NCBI GenBank assembly: GCA_020631735.1
Contig: CM036179.1
Coordinates: 28,697,063 to 28,761,062, forward strand
DNA from: Saccharum officinarum
Lineage: Eukaryota > Streptophyta > Magnoliopsida > Poales > Poaceae
Length of the DNA: 64,000 bases
Direction of reading: 5' to 3'
The notes beneath the pieces are model-generated. The model saw only the letters and a program-made list of their open reading frames with translations. It was not told the DNA's origin and searched no databases. Below are positions 46,009 through 57,571 of this stretch, one piece after another; within the stretch, counting starts at the first letter, position 1; each line of letters begins with the position of its first letter. A program made the position numbers and the translations under genes.

Positions 46009-49000
46009 GGTCCGTTTGGATCCATTAGCACTAAAAATTAGCTAACTATAAGTAGGACTGTTTTGATCCATATGCTAATAGGTGGTTGGATAGTGAGTTG
46101 AAAGTGCATATGAACTATCTTCAAGAGTTCTCTAAATCCCTTCCTAATCCTTGGTTTTTAGTAAGATGAGAAAAAAACCACTCTTCAATAACTCCTGATC
46201 CATCCTCCTAATCTTTTAGAACTTGGGAAAAGTCACCCTGTTTTGCGTAAAATTATGCGCTTCCGAGTCTCACGTATCTGCTCTCCCCACGTGTGTTTGT
46301 CGGTCAATCTAAAGGTGTGTGGCAGAACCTCCTCAATAATATGGCCCACATGTACTTGTTATCGTCTTAAAGACCTCTAACCACTGTACATGTATACCAC
46401 AAAACTTAAGAAGTCTATCGGGTGTCCTCGGAAAACCCGAATCATCCATGATTTTCTGAGCAGGATCACATTTTAGAGGCATTACAGTATTACAATAGTT
46501 TATATAATAAATTACATCAGAGTACAAAAGCGGAAGTCTTACATAACATAGGTTCACAAACCCTTTGTTTCAAACTTACAAAGCTTAAGTTTAGTGTTAC
46601 AACTATAATAGTGGAGTAGCATTATTAACATTATTACAAGTACAAAAACGCGATGCTCTGCCCAAGAGCCAAATATCTTACTCGTCGTCGCTCACCGCAA
46701 AGACGGTCATGCAACAGGGTCCAAAACACACCTGCTCATGAGACGCACCTGCAACAGAGGTTTAACAAACCCTGAGTATGAAAGTACTCAACAAGACTTA
46801 ACCGACTAAAATTGATTAAACCCAGCTAGGGATTCCTAACCACACGACATATGCAGGACTTTAACCTACAAATATCAACCTTCACTCGGATTCTCTAAAA
46901 CATGACTAGGTCCAGCGCCACCCGAGAGTATAGTACACCTCCAATCCAGCCCTTGGCTACGAGGGTACACACTACTCTCGTCATCTCTCCACTCCCAGTG
47001 CGCGGTTGGCTGTTCACATGTTGGCATTACCGAGGTCTTAGACTTACCGGAGCATGTGATCAGTTACAAAGTCTCGACGGACATAATTTAAACAATGGTA
47101 CGGTCCTTAACTGACTCAGTCGGAGACACTACATGGAAACTCCTTTCCCAATGCAAGTCCACCGACCGTCCCAAATTATCATCATCATTATTCATCAAGC
47201 GGTTGTCCAACAACCCTTCAACTTTGCTTAACATTTCTAAAGTTTTCTCATTAAGCATGGCTAAGCATACTAAGTATTTTCAAATAAAAACAGTAACAAG
47301 GATGATATCGAAGTATCAAAGATGGTAATGCAGTAATTAGATTATCACTCAACTCCTATCACTTAATGCAATAAAGTAGTAATATAAGTGAAGTAAACTT
47401 TTCAAAATGCAAGGAAGGGTTAAATGTAACCAGGGCTTGCCTTGGTCGATGAGAAACTCAGGCTCTTCTTCGGGAACGGATTCAACTTCGGCAACCTCCT
47501 CGTTCACGGGGACTACACGCGACGATAATGTATGCTTAAAATGATGAAATAATAAACATGATGATGATGGATGCATCACAAGGTTAACAACTTGAGTACA
47601 ACTTTCCTTCACAGTATAGTTGAAAAACAAATGCTTCTAATCTAACCCTAATCTAGGGTTCGATTACGTTAAAGACTTTATTAAGGAAATTCGTTAATCA
47701 CATGAAATAACACTAATTAAGCCTTAACAACATAATTAAGAGAGCTTAAACAATCAATTAAGGATGCTAAAGGTCATTAAGTGTTAATGACCTAAAGTCA
47801 ACACTCAATCACAAAGTCAAACAAACCTAATCATTAAGCCCTAATTATTTGATTAACTAATTAATTAACAAAGCATAAATTAAGAATAAAATCAACTTGG
47901 TCTAATTAAGCTCAAATTTTTATTTTAGGAAGCTTATATCATAACTAAGTGGTAAAACAATTTTCATGATTTTTGGACAATTATTTAAGCCTAGAAAAAT
48001 TATGGAAAAACCATTTAATAATTAAATGAGCTAATTAATTAACTTACAAAAAATAATCAAAATTGGCATTTAATATTTTTATTAAATAGTACATAGTACA
48101 GAGAGGTTACATAGAAATTTTTATTATTTTTGGAATTCTAAATAATTTACAACAAAATAAAAAAAAATTAATATTATTCACATTTTTGAAAATAGAAAAA
48201 CGAAAAACAGCTACACGGGCCGCTTCTTCTCTTCTCCCTCAGCTCGGCCCAGTAGCACGGCCTGCCCGCGCGCCCGCGCTCTCCCTCGCGCGCTCGCTCG
48301 CCTAGCCCAGCTGCGCGTGCGGCCCAACAGCGCGGCCCGCCTGCGCGCGCGCTCTCGCTCCTTCTCCCGCTCTGACTCACACGGCGGCCCCGCCTGTCAT
48401 CCCCTTCCTCTCCACCGGCCGTGGCCAACGGTGGCCGTCGACCGCTACCTCGCCGGCGGTGGTGCTCCGGTGAGACTGAGATGGACCAGCGCCACCTGAC
48501 CGACCTTGCGAACTTACTGTGACCCTCAACGCCTAAGCTCGCGCTCCGGTGACCCCTCCCTAACGGCCATGGTGGACCGGAGACGCGGCATCCCGGTGAA
48601 AACTCGCCACCGGTGAAGTAACGACTAAAACAAAGTGAGAAAAACACTCAGGAGCTCACCGCAATCACAATGGTGCGCTCGATGAAGACGGAGATAGACC
48701 GGAGAGGGCGGGCCATGGTGAGGGCGGTGGTGGCGGTGCTCCAACCGTGCGCGGAGAAGACGATGGCTACGCGGGCGTCCTGGGCGGTAGAGGTGGGTAC
48801 GAGTGGCCGAGGAGGTGCGCGGGAGCGAGGCGGTTGCGGTGGAGTGGTTTGCAAGGCTGGAGGTGGCTCGACGGAGGCGACGGCGAGCGGCGGAGCTTCG
48901 GTGGCGGCGGAAATAGAGAAAAAGAAAACACAACGATGATAGTGCTAGTACTTATAGGGCGAAGAAGATGGCCTCACGACGACGCGCAGCACGTCGCGAA

Positions 49001-50545
49001 CATGCTGAAGCCAGAGCTGGCGGTCGAAGGCACGCCTGGAAGCCGTTCAAAGCTCGCCAGCGTCGGGCGGGAGGTGTCGCCCTGATGTTGGCTGAAGTTT
49101 GAAATATTTACAGAAATGCCACTGGTGAAATTTTACAAATTACTCTAAATTTTTCTATAGAAGTTGAAAATCTGTAAATACAAAAGTTCCTCAATTTTTA
49201 AAGTTCTACAACTTTCTCAATATAAACATTTTCCAATTCGGCCTAGATTTTAAAATTTGAATTTGAATTTAAAAGGGAACATTTTCTGGAAATCTGTAAA
49301 TTCAAAATTACTTTGAATTTTATATTGAAACTTCAAAAACTCAAAATACCAAAGTTGTACATATAGGTAAGACCTACAACTTTTCTATTCAAAAAAAATT
49401 CAAATTATGCTTCCATTTTGAAATTGGATAGGGGCGATGAAAAGGGGTCAAATTTAAGATTTGAATCTTTTCAAAATTACTCCAAATTTTACACTGAAAC
49501 TTTGAAAACTCAAAACACCAATCTTGTAGCCCTTGAAAAGATCTACAAACTTGGTTTTACACTTTTTCCCAAATTTTGCTTATATTTTGATGTATTCAAA
49601 AAGGGGTAAAATCAGGGTTTTGCCTTTTTAGGGTTTTCGGAAAGATTTCAAATTGAAACTCGATACTCTATTAATTGGTGATTATTTAGTGATCACACCA
49701 TCACGCAAGGGCATAATTGAGTCAAGCATCAACTGTTTGACCAAATGTCACTCTTGGTTGACCAGTTTGACTTCGAAATTTTTTTTAATAATTCCTCAAA
49801 TTTGAATTCGAACCAGAAAACTTGCAACAAGTTTTGGACTCCGAAAGCAATCTCAAACTTGAAGCTTTATTTTATAAGTTGGACTTGAGCTCATACCCTA
49901 CACTTGGTACTAGTGTGTAACACAGTCACACACCTCAAATTACGCAGGGCATAAACTAAGTATTTGCGGTGATATTCGAAATTAGGGTTTTCGGATTCGA
50001 GTCACACAACTAGAAACACATCCAACCTAAGAAGGTAAACTTATTTTAGTTGATGCATAGCATAGTTAACCTAATCATGGGGAATTTGCAGTGCATATGA
50101 TAACATGACATGTTTTAGTTACTATAACACCAAGGGTGTTACAAGGTGGAAGGGCGTGGAAAGAATAAAGAGTATAAAAGGATTCCTGATGCAAATATAC
50201 AAGAGAGAAAGAATATATAAAAGTGGTTAGGATAATTCAAAAATAGTATAGGATTCCTGATATAAAATTGTCTTTTATATTTTAGGAATGAATTATTAGA
50301 AACTCTTAGAGATGGTCTTCTTTATTCCTTCCAATACTTTTTTAGAGTCGTAACACTCCATGTTTTCAGGAAGAAAATATTGGGTACTCTTGGAGATGCT
50401 AGCACCTATTTGGAACTTCAAACCTGCTAATAAAACTAGTTAGCAGTCCTCCAGCTAATAGTTGCAAGTTTATTAGCAGGTCTGTTGGATCCAATAATAC
50501 TAATTTTTTCTGCTAACTTTTAGTGCTAACGGATCCGAACAGACC
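46009..50545. mobile_element. TIR DNA transposon, non-autonomous, split by a solo LTR
   Basis: The left terminus GGTCCGTTTGGATCC is followed by ATTAGCACTAAAAATTAGC. The inverse of the right end reads GGTCTGTTCGGATCC then GTTAGCACTAAAAGTTAGC. These are about 34 bp inverted repeats. Without the nested LTR it is about 700 bp. No transposase is present. Left flank TAAATACA and right flank CAAATGTG differ only by transitions, so duplication size is unresolved. Copy 1 of the host repeat has the empty site ATAAATAAATGTCTTC near 21217. Confidence 0.75.
46318..50143 (-). mobile_element. Solo LTR of a Ty3/gypsy element, minus strand
   Basis: 3,826 bp. Read on the minus strand it starts TGTAACACCCTTGG and ends GGTTCTGCCACA. 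The 5-bp duplication AGGTG is perfect (46313-46317 and 50144-50148). No second copy, primer site or coding domain is inside, so it is a solo LTR left by recombination. Its layout resembles the LTRs of the gypsy element at 35409-43164: TGTRACACCC start, GC-rich block (48190-49085) and a GAGTACTTTCATACTCAGGG word near the far end. Frames in the GC-rich block are not called as genes. Confidence 0.85.
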
Positions 50546-51364
50546 CAAATGTGTCTCCAAACTATGTGAATTTACTAGTGTAATTCCCATGAAGACTACC
50601 TTGTCAATAATCAAGAAAAGTCTCCTGCCATACTTAACAGTGGATTGACCAATCAATATATGTTGGCAACTCCTTGCTGACTTTAATCAAATATTAGAAT
50701 TACAATTTTTTAGAAAGTCATGGAATTTAATATTTAGCTATACTAATACATGGATATTATGAAAAATAAAATTATGTTGTATTTACAAGAGAAAAAAAAT
50801 TCTATCAAGCTATTATTTTGATTTGATACAAACTTAATAGAAAGTTGTCATATTATTGCCAATACTTATATTATAGATGTCATGGTCATCGTAAAATAAA
50901 TTATAGATTTCAAATTTTATAGAAAGGGTAACAGGTAAATAGATATGTACAATTCCGATCCTTGTTTCCTAAAAATGTTAGATACATAACTTTTTTCTCT
51001 CATTGCAAATGGTATGAATATTCTCGCAAAGGCAAGATCTTTGAGCAGGACTAGCTAGGGTTTGCACTCCAAAGTTCTAACTCATTGACCGTGATGAGAG
51101 ATTTACCAATTCGAATACTATTTTTGAGCTTACTAAGTTGATGATGGGTACCAAAAAAAACATTTGGCTTTTCTTTTGGTCTATTGGCTTCTAAAAAAAA
51201 CATACTGGTTCTTCCTATTACCATTGCATTGTTGGAGAGGTGATTTTTGGCAAAGAAAATTATGACGACAATACGAGGAAATCGTGTTGCAGATGGATTT
51301 ATAGATGAGTGATGCTTCATAGAATAAGGTTTTCTAGCCACAATTCCAATTGATGATGTGATAA

Positions 51365-52014
51365 CACTACTACAAAACGATTTTCAAAGACGGAAGGCTT
51401 TTTACTACACATGCGGGTCATATATAGCCGCCTCTATGCTGGCCTCCAAAACTGAGTCGCCTCTAAGAATGCATTTTTAGAGGCTGCTATTGGTTCTAAC
51501 CACCTCTAAAATACACTATTTTTACAGGCGGCTCTATTTCTAGCCACCTGTAAAATAGGAGCTGCATAGTAAATTTGAATTTTCAAATAACCTCGGATGA
51601 AGAAACGATCAAAACAAAAGTTATAGATCTCAAAAAGTTATGTAACCTTGTAGTTGACAACATTTTTATTTGAAATCAACCAAGAAAAAATATATTTGAA
51701 TTTCTATCGACGGTGCGCGAAGCCATAGGTCGCGTCAAAAATCAGGGTAATGCCTATCGACAGCGCGCATGTGAGGCTATCTGATGGGGTCTCCCAAGGT
51801 TTGTTTGCTTGTTTTTTTGCTATTTTTTTAACTCTGATTTATGATTTCTGGAAAATCATTTATAGAGACGGCTCGAAATACAATCACCTCTACAAATTTA
51901 TTCTAGAGGTGGCTCTTGTTTCTAATCGCCTATAAAAGCCCTAGACGGCTAAGCACCCGCTGTAGAGGTGGAAAAGCAGAGGTGACTGCTCTAGAAATAA
52001 AATCTCTAGTAGTG
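51365..52014. mobile_element. CACTA-like non-autonomous element
   Basis: 650 bp. It starts CACTACTACAAAACG and the inverse of its right end is CACTACTAGAGATTTT. Subterminal words repeat on both sides (CCTCTAAAA, GTAGAGGTGG, GCCGCCTCTA). Flanking triplets are TAA and CAA, close to the 3-bp duplication of the superfamily. No transposase is present. It ends about 210 bp before the F-box start codon. Confidence 0.8.
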
Positions 52015-52130
52015 CAATTCGCTTTCATAAGATGGAGGATCATAGCCACATATGCAAAGTGCAGTAGGTACCTGCTGTTGTCAAAGTCCATTTAGTCACA
52101 ATATAAAATTCTTATTTACCGATTCTATAT

Positions 52131-52139
52131 TATATATGG
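52131..52139 (+). promoter_or_regulatory. Possible TATA box of the F-box gene
   Basis: TATATATGG lies about 90 bases before the ATG at 52223. Inferred from position and composition only. Confidence 0.4.
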
Positions 52140-52222
52140 TATTATATTATTGCAACCTATAAATTATTCATGTGGGTATCGAGTATCGACACCAATGGCC
52201 ATTTATCCTAGCTTCGCCCCGC

Positions 52223-53494
52223 ATGATGACGCCGACGAAAGGCGAGGTCGGCGCCACGTTAAGCTCAAGGACGGACGCCGATGGCGCCAGCAGAAGCAAG
52301 GCAAGAGACGCGGCCCGTGGAGCAGTCGAGCTTCCTCTCCACCTTACCGAGAAGATCCTTTGCTGCATCAACCCGCTCGCGTCGGCTCGCCTCGCCACCG
52401 TCTGCAAGTCCTGGGCGGCCACCATCTCCGAGCGGCTCGCACGGCCTGTTCCCCACCTGTTCGTGTACCTGCCGGCTGACAACAAGTCAGATCGTCGCGG
52501 CCGCGTCGTTTCCGTCCCGATAGCCTACGACGGGGACGACGCCGGCGGAGCGGCTCCCCCCGTACCGGCGGTGATCCCGAACCGCGTGCTCTTGGCAGAT
52601 ACGAATGGCCTGGCGTGCATCGGCGCCATGCCCAGTGGTCATCTGGCCTTCGCAAGTTGGTGGAGCAAGATCTTGGTCCTGATCAACCCGATCACGGGCG
52701 CCCGGCAGAGCGTCCAAGTGGAGGAACCACGTCGGAGTCTAGTTCTGGCAGCCGGCGGCGGTGACTCCTTCATCTCCGTCGGCACCGATGAGCACATACT
52801 CTGGCGGCGGGCTGGCGGCGGCGACGAGTGGTCCAGGTGGACGGTACCGGCGGCGGCCGCGCACAGGATCGTCAACATCATATCGGCGGCCGTCTGTAGC
52901 GGCTGCTTCTACATACTGGACGACAACGGGCACGTGTCCGTGATCGACGTCGCTGCACCACCGCCGGTTCGCATGGAGAAGCTCCCTGTGGCGAGCCTGT
53001 TTGACGGTGACCACGCCGTGGCCTCACCGGCGGTCCTCAACCCCGCCACGAAGGGCCACCTGCTCGAGTCCGACGGGGAGGTCCTCTTCGTCCGGCCAGT
53101 GATTGCGTTCAAGGACGAATTGTTCGGCGCCGTCGGCGGGACACCGTTCTGCAACCACGACGCTGCTGTGTTCCTCGCCGTCCTTGGCTTCGAGGTGTAC
53201 CGGCTAGACTTGAAGGACAGACGCTGGGCGAAGGTGGAGAAGCTGCCAGGCGACCGGGCGATTTTCGTAAGCCCCGGATCGTCATTCGTGGTGCGCTCCT
53301 CGGAGACAGCGGGCTGCAGGAGCAACTGCATCTACTTCGTCGGCAACAAATGGTACTGCTCCTTGTGCAACAGGGACGCCGGCAAAGCCTGGGGTGTGTA
53401 CTCCATGGAAGATCGGGAGGTATTGTTTGAGCATGCTGTAACCGAGCCGGGACCATGCTCGGCGGCGACGTGGTTCTTACCTCGTGTAGTCTAA
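52223..53494 (+). CDS. F-box protein with DUF295 domain
   Basis: A single-exon gene of 423 residues from ATG 52223 to TAA at 53492-53494. The frame is open farther upstream (52172) but has no earlier ATG. Residues about 36-69 form the F-box (LPLHLTEKILCCINPLASAR then CKSW). This motif binds SKP1 in SCF ubiquitin ligases. The rest is the beta-propeller-like DUF295 part of grass F-box proteins, with LVLINPITGARQ, CFYILDDNGHVSVIDV, FEVYRLDLKDRRWAKVEKLP and, near the C-terminus, NCIYFVG plus WGVYSMED. The target protein is unknown. Third codon positions are strongly GC-rich. The family is large and fast-evolving in grasses. No lesion is visible, so it is probably functional. A CACTA-like element sits just upstream and could affect its promoter. 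Confidence 0.88.
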   Translation: MMTPTKGEVGATLSSRTDADGASRSKARDAARGAVELPLHLTEKILCCINPLASARLATVCKSWAATISERLARPVPHLFVYLPADNKSDRRGRVVSVPIAYDGDDAGGAAPPVPAVIPNRVLLADTNGLACIGAMPSGHLAFASWWSKILVLINPITGARQSVQVEEPRRSLVLAAGGGDSFISVGTDEHILWRRAGGGDEWSRWTVPAAAAHRIVNIISAAVCSGCFYILDDNGHVSVIDVAAPPPVRMEKLPVASLFDGDHAVASPAVLNPATKGHLLESDGEVLFVRPVIAFKDELFGAVGGTPFCNHDAAVFLAVLGFEVYRLDLKDRRWAKVEKLPGDRAIFVSPGSSFVVRSSETAGCRSNCIYFVGNKWYCSLCNRDAGKAWGVYSMEDREVLFEHAVTEPGPCSAATWFLPRVV

Positions 53495-54142
53495 GGACAT
53501 GGATTATTTTGTCAGCAGCCGTCGCGCAATGGATGGGATCGCAGTGGCTCAATAGCCTGCTTGCATCCACAAACAGGGGCAAGGCCCATGTAATAGGCGT
53601 GGGGTAACTGATTAAATACGGGTGCATAGAAAAGGCATCTCATGTATAAACAAGAACATAATTTTGTGCGAAAGGATCTCCATACAAGAGCATCAACAGC
53701 ACCTGAGGTACTGGATTCGACTTCCTACGAGAATTAATATTTTTAAGATTTAACGGCTTTTTTATAGTCAATGGTAGGTGACGTTCTCATGGACTTTACC
53801 TGGTGTTGTCAATCTCGTTTCGAGGAGGTGCTAGCCCAATCCTTGAATATGCTCAGGCAGTGTTTACATGCGCGCGTTCGTAGGCGTAAGTGTATGTGCA
53901 TTGTGAGTGTCTACGTTGTAGTGTATATTTTAATATATATATAATTTCCTAAATATTTCCTCCGTTCTCGAAAGCTTCCCATCCCCTCCAGGAAGATATC
54001 TAATATCTATTGCTAAAATATTTTGATGCGTTTTCTATTGTGAGCTATGGAAAGAAATCACAAAATTCTGGAATAGTTTCTTAACATATGGTATGATGTT
54101 GACTATCACACAACAAATTTGGAATTTAAAATGTAACTTATA
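53495..54142. other. 3' flank of the F-box gene
   Basis: No gene recognised. Minus frames overlapping 53109-53627 are shadows of the F-box gene. The rest is AT-rich and non-coding. Confidence 0.4.
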
Positions 54143-54297
54143 TTCTCTTCATTCCAAATTACAATAACTTTGGCTTTTTAGATTTATTATAGTTTTTACT
54201 ATGTATCAAGACATATTACATACCTAGGTGTATAGCAAAACCTATATACTTAGAAATGTCAAAAAATCAAACGACCTATAATTTAGACCTGAAGGGG
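54143..54297. repeat. Decayed Stowaway-type MITE
   Basis: About 155 bp between TA dinucleotides. The left end CTTCATTCCAAATTAC and the inverse of the right end (CCCCTTCAGGTCTAAATTAT) are diverged Stowaway termini. Interior words such as AATCAAACGACCTATAATTT support the family. Confidence 0.55.
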
Positions 54298-54884
54298 TAT
54301 ATGAGAAGAAATGAAGAGAATGAGTTCTTAGAGTTAGAAGCTGCAGATACATTATGGGACACCCGTCACTCCTTTACCCCTAGACCTGCCTACTGAATTC
54401 GAAACTATGAGTTAATTGTCCATAATTTTCCATCAGCTTAATCTTTTCGATAGAGTCTTGGTGCATGCATCTCATTATGGTTTAAAGAGCCAGATGTCTC
54501 TGCTAAAATCATAGCGAGTGTAATTAAAGAAAATGTAATCATAGTTGACTCCTATTTTATGTTTAAAATCTGAGTTCACTTTTGAGGTTGAAGCGATCGA
54601 TGCAACATCATCCCTTCCTATACCCATTTGCCTAAGTAGCTTGGATAACATCAAGTGGAGGTAACCGTATCTACTGCCTTACATATTAGAAAGAGGATTA
54701 TTCACTTGGCCCAAGAGAAAGTGCTGGTCAGTTTCTTGGCCCTTTTTCTCTCAAATTTGCTTATACCCTAAAACGAATTTTCTTTGGTTTCTTGGCCCTT
54801 CCGTTTTGGGCTAACGGTGTTAAGTTGCATGCGGAATTACTGTTTTATCCCTGACGCCGAAATCAACAGTTCAGCATCCTACAG
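54298..54884. other. Intergenic, nothing recognised
   Basis: Mixed AT-rich DNA. TTTCTTGGCCC and CTTGGCCCTT words repeat between 54700 and 54810. No coding frame, RNA gene or clear terminal repeat is seen. Confidence 0.4.
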
Positions 54885-55500
54885 TTGCGCCATACAGTAA
54901 TTTCGCATGCGGCGCCCGCTGTAGCAACGACGCGTGTGGCGAGGGCTTGCCAAGCGGCGGCGCCTACTGTGCCTTGCCGAGCAGGAGCGCTTGCGGCGGT
55001 GGTCCGAGCGGATCCTGCCGCGGCCCCGGCAGCGAAGCGTGCACAGAGCCGCGCGTCCCTAGCGGCCCGAGCACCACCTCGCCCCGGGCTCAGCAGCTGC
55101 CCGAGCACAGGAGCAGAGGCGCCCCCCGGCAGCACTCGAAAGGTCCACTCTTGGCATGGCTACATTGATGGAAGGGTGAGTTCCCATCCTCCTCATTGTG
55201 TAACTAACAACTTGGGTGAGTCTTTTAACAATTGGATTAACCGATTAAGCAATATAGGTCCATGAAATTGGATGACTTTATGGATGAGATTAGACAATTG
55301 ATTATGATCAAGTGGAACAAAAAGGAGAAAAGTGTCAAAGAACTTAGAAGGTTTGATTCTACCCCACATAATCAAAAGGTTGAATGAAAGGAGTAGAGAA
55401 TTAGAGCTGGAAATGAACCTGAGCCCATGAGCATTGAGTTTCCTAAAGCAAGTGAGCACGCTAACTCAGCTGCAGCACATGCATCCAAACCGGCGATGGC
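54885..55500 (+). pseudogene. Mutator-like transposase remnant behind a GC-rich Ala-rich stretch
   Basis: The plus frame 54885-55265 has about 85 Ala/Pro/Arg-rich residues of no known family. It then reads HSWHGYIDGRV and NNLGESFNNWINRLSNI; the last word belongs to the MULE transposase before its SWIM zinc finger. After a frameshift at about 55258-55275 the protein-like reading continues as KNLEGLILPHIIKRLNERSR in another frame, matching the same family. The rest of the transposase is missing. The GC-rich half and AT-rich half have different composition, suggesting a composite origin. Confidence 0.65.
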
Positions 55501-55819
55501 AAAACCGAAGGTAAGTCCAAACCAAAGGCAAAGGGGAAAACGAAGGAGAAGGTGCAAACTGTGGTCTCCTTAACTTGGACACTTGATATATGTGTAATAT
55601 TCCTCATGCTTTTCTATGTATTGTGTAATATTCACCACTTTATGTGATGTCCTTAACATGGACACTTGATGTATGTGCGAACTGTGGTTTGTGGTTTAAG
55701 TAAGCTGTATTTGGTAATGTATCCGAACATGGACCTTAAACATGACTTGATTTAAGTATTCTGTACTTGATGCATGTGCCCATTAATTTCCATGTCGATT
55801 AGTGAACCTTATGCTTGGG

Positions 55820-56161
55820 GTCTTGTTTAGTTTTAGGATGAAAGTTTTGGGTTGTCACATCGGATGTCACATGGGTTGTCGCATGGGGTGTTCGGATACT
55901 AATAAAAAAACAAATTATAGAATCTGTCAGTAAACTGCGAGACAAATTTATTAAGCCTAATGAATCCGCCATTAGCACATGTGTTACTGTAGCACTTTAT
56001 TATCAAATCATAGACTAATTAGGCTTAAAAGATCCGTCTCGCAAATTATACGCAATCTGTGTAATTAGTTATTTTTTAGTTTATATTTAATACTCCATTC
56101 ATATGTCTAAACATCCGATGTAATAAGACATAAAGTTTTAGGGTGGAAAGTAAACAACGCC
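55820..56161. mobile_element. MITE of the 13764-14389 family
   Basis: About 340 bp. The interior matches the inverted MITE pair: GGGGTGTTCGGATACTAATA, GCCATTAGCACAT, CTAATTAGGCTTAAAA and ACATCCGATGTAAT. The termini GGTCTTGTTTAGTTTTAGG and the inverse of the right end (GGCGTTGTTTACTTT) are diverged inverted repeats. No clean target duplication was found. Confidence 0.65.
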
Positions 56162-56430
56162 TAAATCTATCGGTTTGTCAACTGCAAGCTGCTGTTGTTG
56201 CAAAGTATGGTGAAAAAAAATTACTGTTAAAAGTTGTTCGTTGTTGAAAAAAAAATTCTGTCCAAAACAGGTATTGCTGTCGACAGGGGTACAATGGTCT
56301 TTTCCACGGCTAGGATAGAACTAGTGCTAGATATAGAGGATAAAAAAACAAACCCAGTACACTAATAGGGAATTTTCTCAAACATATCCGAACTTCCGAG
56401 AATCGACGGCCGATTCCATGTGCCGCCGCT

Positions 56431-57376
56431 GAGAAATTTTGAAATGTAACCCGTTATTCGCGTGCCTCTTGTAATATGACCCGCAATTCGCGTGCATTTG
56501 GAAATATGACCCATGTCATGTGAATTGTTCCGAAATTTAGTCTTTTCAGGGCTTTCTCCACTTTAGTAATTCCAGGGGTCTCTTTGCATTATTTGGGGCA
56601 CGGGAAAAGACGTTTGTGCCCCTCCCTCATTCCTCTTTCCTTCTACCGTTTCCCGTCGCTAGGCATGAACCAAAGTCGCGCGACCCGGCCTTCCAGTCAC
56701 GCGTCGCGACTACAGAGAAGTCGCGCGACCGGCGACCCGACCTCGGCTGCCCGCCCGCCGTCGGCCAGGCCCGGCAGCCGCCGGCGGCCAGCGCAGCCAC
56801 GCCCACGCCCAGGCGCCACCATCCTCGGCGCGGCCTCGGCTCCTGGAGACCGTCCTGTCCAAGCTCGACGACCTGCTCGCCATGCCGCGGCCCTCCACGA
56901 CGCCACAATCTCCTCGTGCTCGCGGATGCGCTGCACGTGCGAGTCGACGCTGCCCTGAGCACGCTGCAGGCGCCACCTCCTCTGCTCTGTGACCCCGACG
57001 CGCTGGAGGACCTCCTCTGCTCCGACCTCCGGGGCGCCGGCGGCGTAGGCAAGACCGATGATGGCGCTCAACCACATCTCCAAGTCCGGTTCTACAACAA
57101 CGTCCGAGGCGGAGTCCGTGTCGCAGCTGCTCACGCACGTGGAGCTTCTTCATCCCGGTGCTGCGCGCGCGCCGATCTGCTCGAGTCGGCAATAATGTAT
57201 TTTTCCATGCCCCAAACAATGCAAACAACCCCTGGAATTGCTGAAATAGAGGAAACCCCGAAAAGACTAAATTTCAAAACAATTCGCATGACATGGGTCA
57301 TATTTTCAAAGGCACGCGAATTACGGGTCATATTACAAGAGGCGCGCGAATAACGGGTTACATTTCAAAATTTCTC
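56431..57376. mobile_element. Pack-MULE-like element with long TIRs
   Basis: 946 bp. It starts GAGAAATTTTGAAATGTAAC and ends with the inverse. The terminal inverted repeats are about 170-180 bp (56431-56609 and 57197-57376). The 9-bp duplication GCCGCCGCT is perfect (56422-56430 and 57377-57385), the Mutator signature. The interior (56610-57195) is strongly GC-rich, with open frames in several registers and no transposase. Such a GC-rich cargo between AT-richer TIRs is typical of a Pack-MULE carrying gene fragments. The parent gene is not recognised. It lies about 190 bp before the ATG of the downstream gene. Confidence 0.85.
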
Positions 57377-57571
57377 GCCGCCGCTGCGCCTAGTGGTTCC
57401 GGAGGGCGTCAGCCTCCTAAGAAAAAAAAAACAAACGAGGTTAGCAGTGGCCCAAAAAAAAACCACGAACATCCCAAGTCCCCGATAAGAAACCAGAGGG
57501 GAGAGAGGAGGCAGCTGGAGCCGGCCGCTCCAGCCTCCAGCTGAGAGCCTCGAGAGGGAGGGGATCTCCGG

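Larger units (their letters stand above)
45900..51010. repeat. Dispersed repeat copy 2, interrupted by a TIR transposon
   Basis: The left part (45900-46008) and right part (50547-51010) together match copy 1 at 21140-21780. The right part ends near 51006 with TTTTTTCTCTCATTGCAAATGG, a decayed version of the Helitron-like terminus at 45796-45829. Confidence 0.7.

Noticed and set aside
48174..49085. Possible genes in the GC-rich block of the solo LTR
   Set aside because: Open frames overlap on both strands within a bounded LTR and show no domain.
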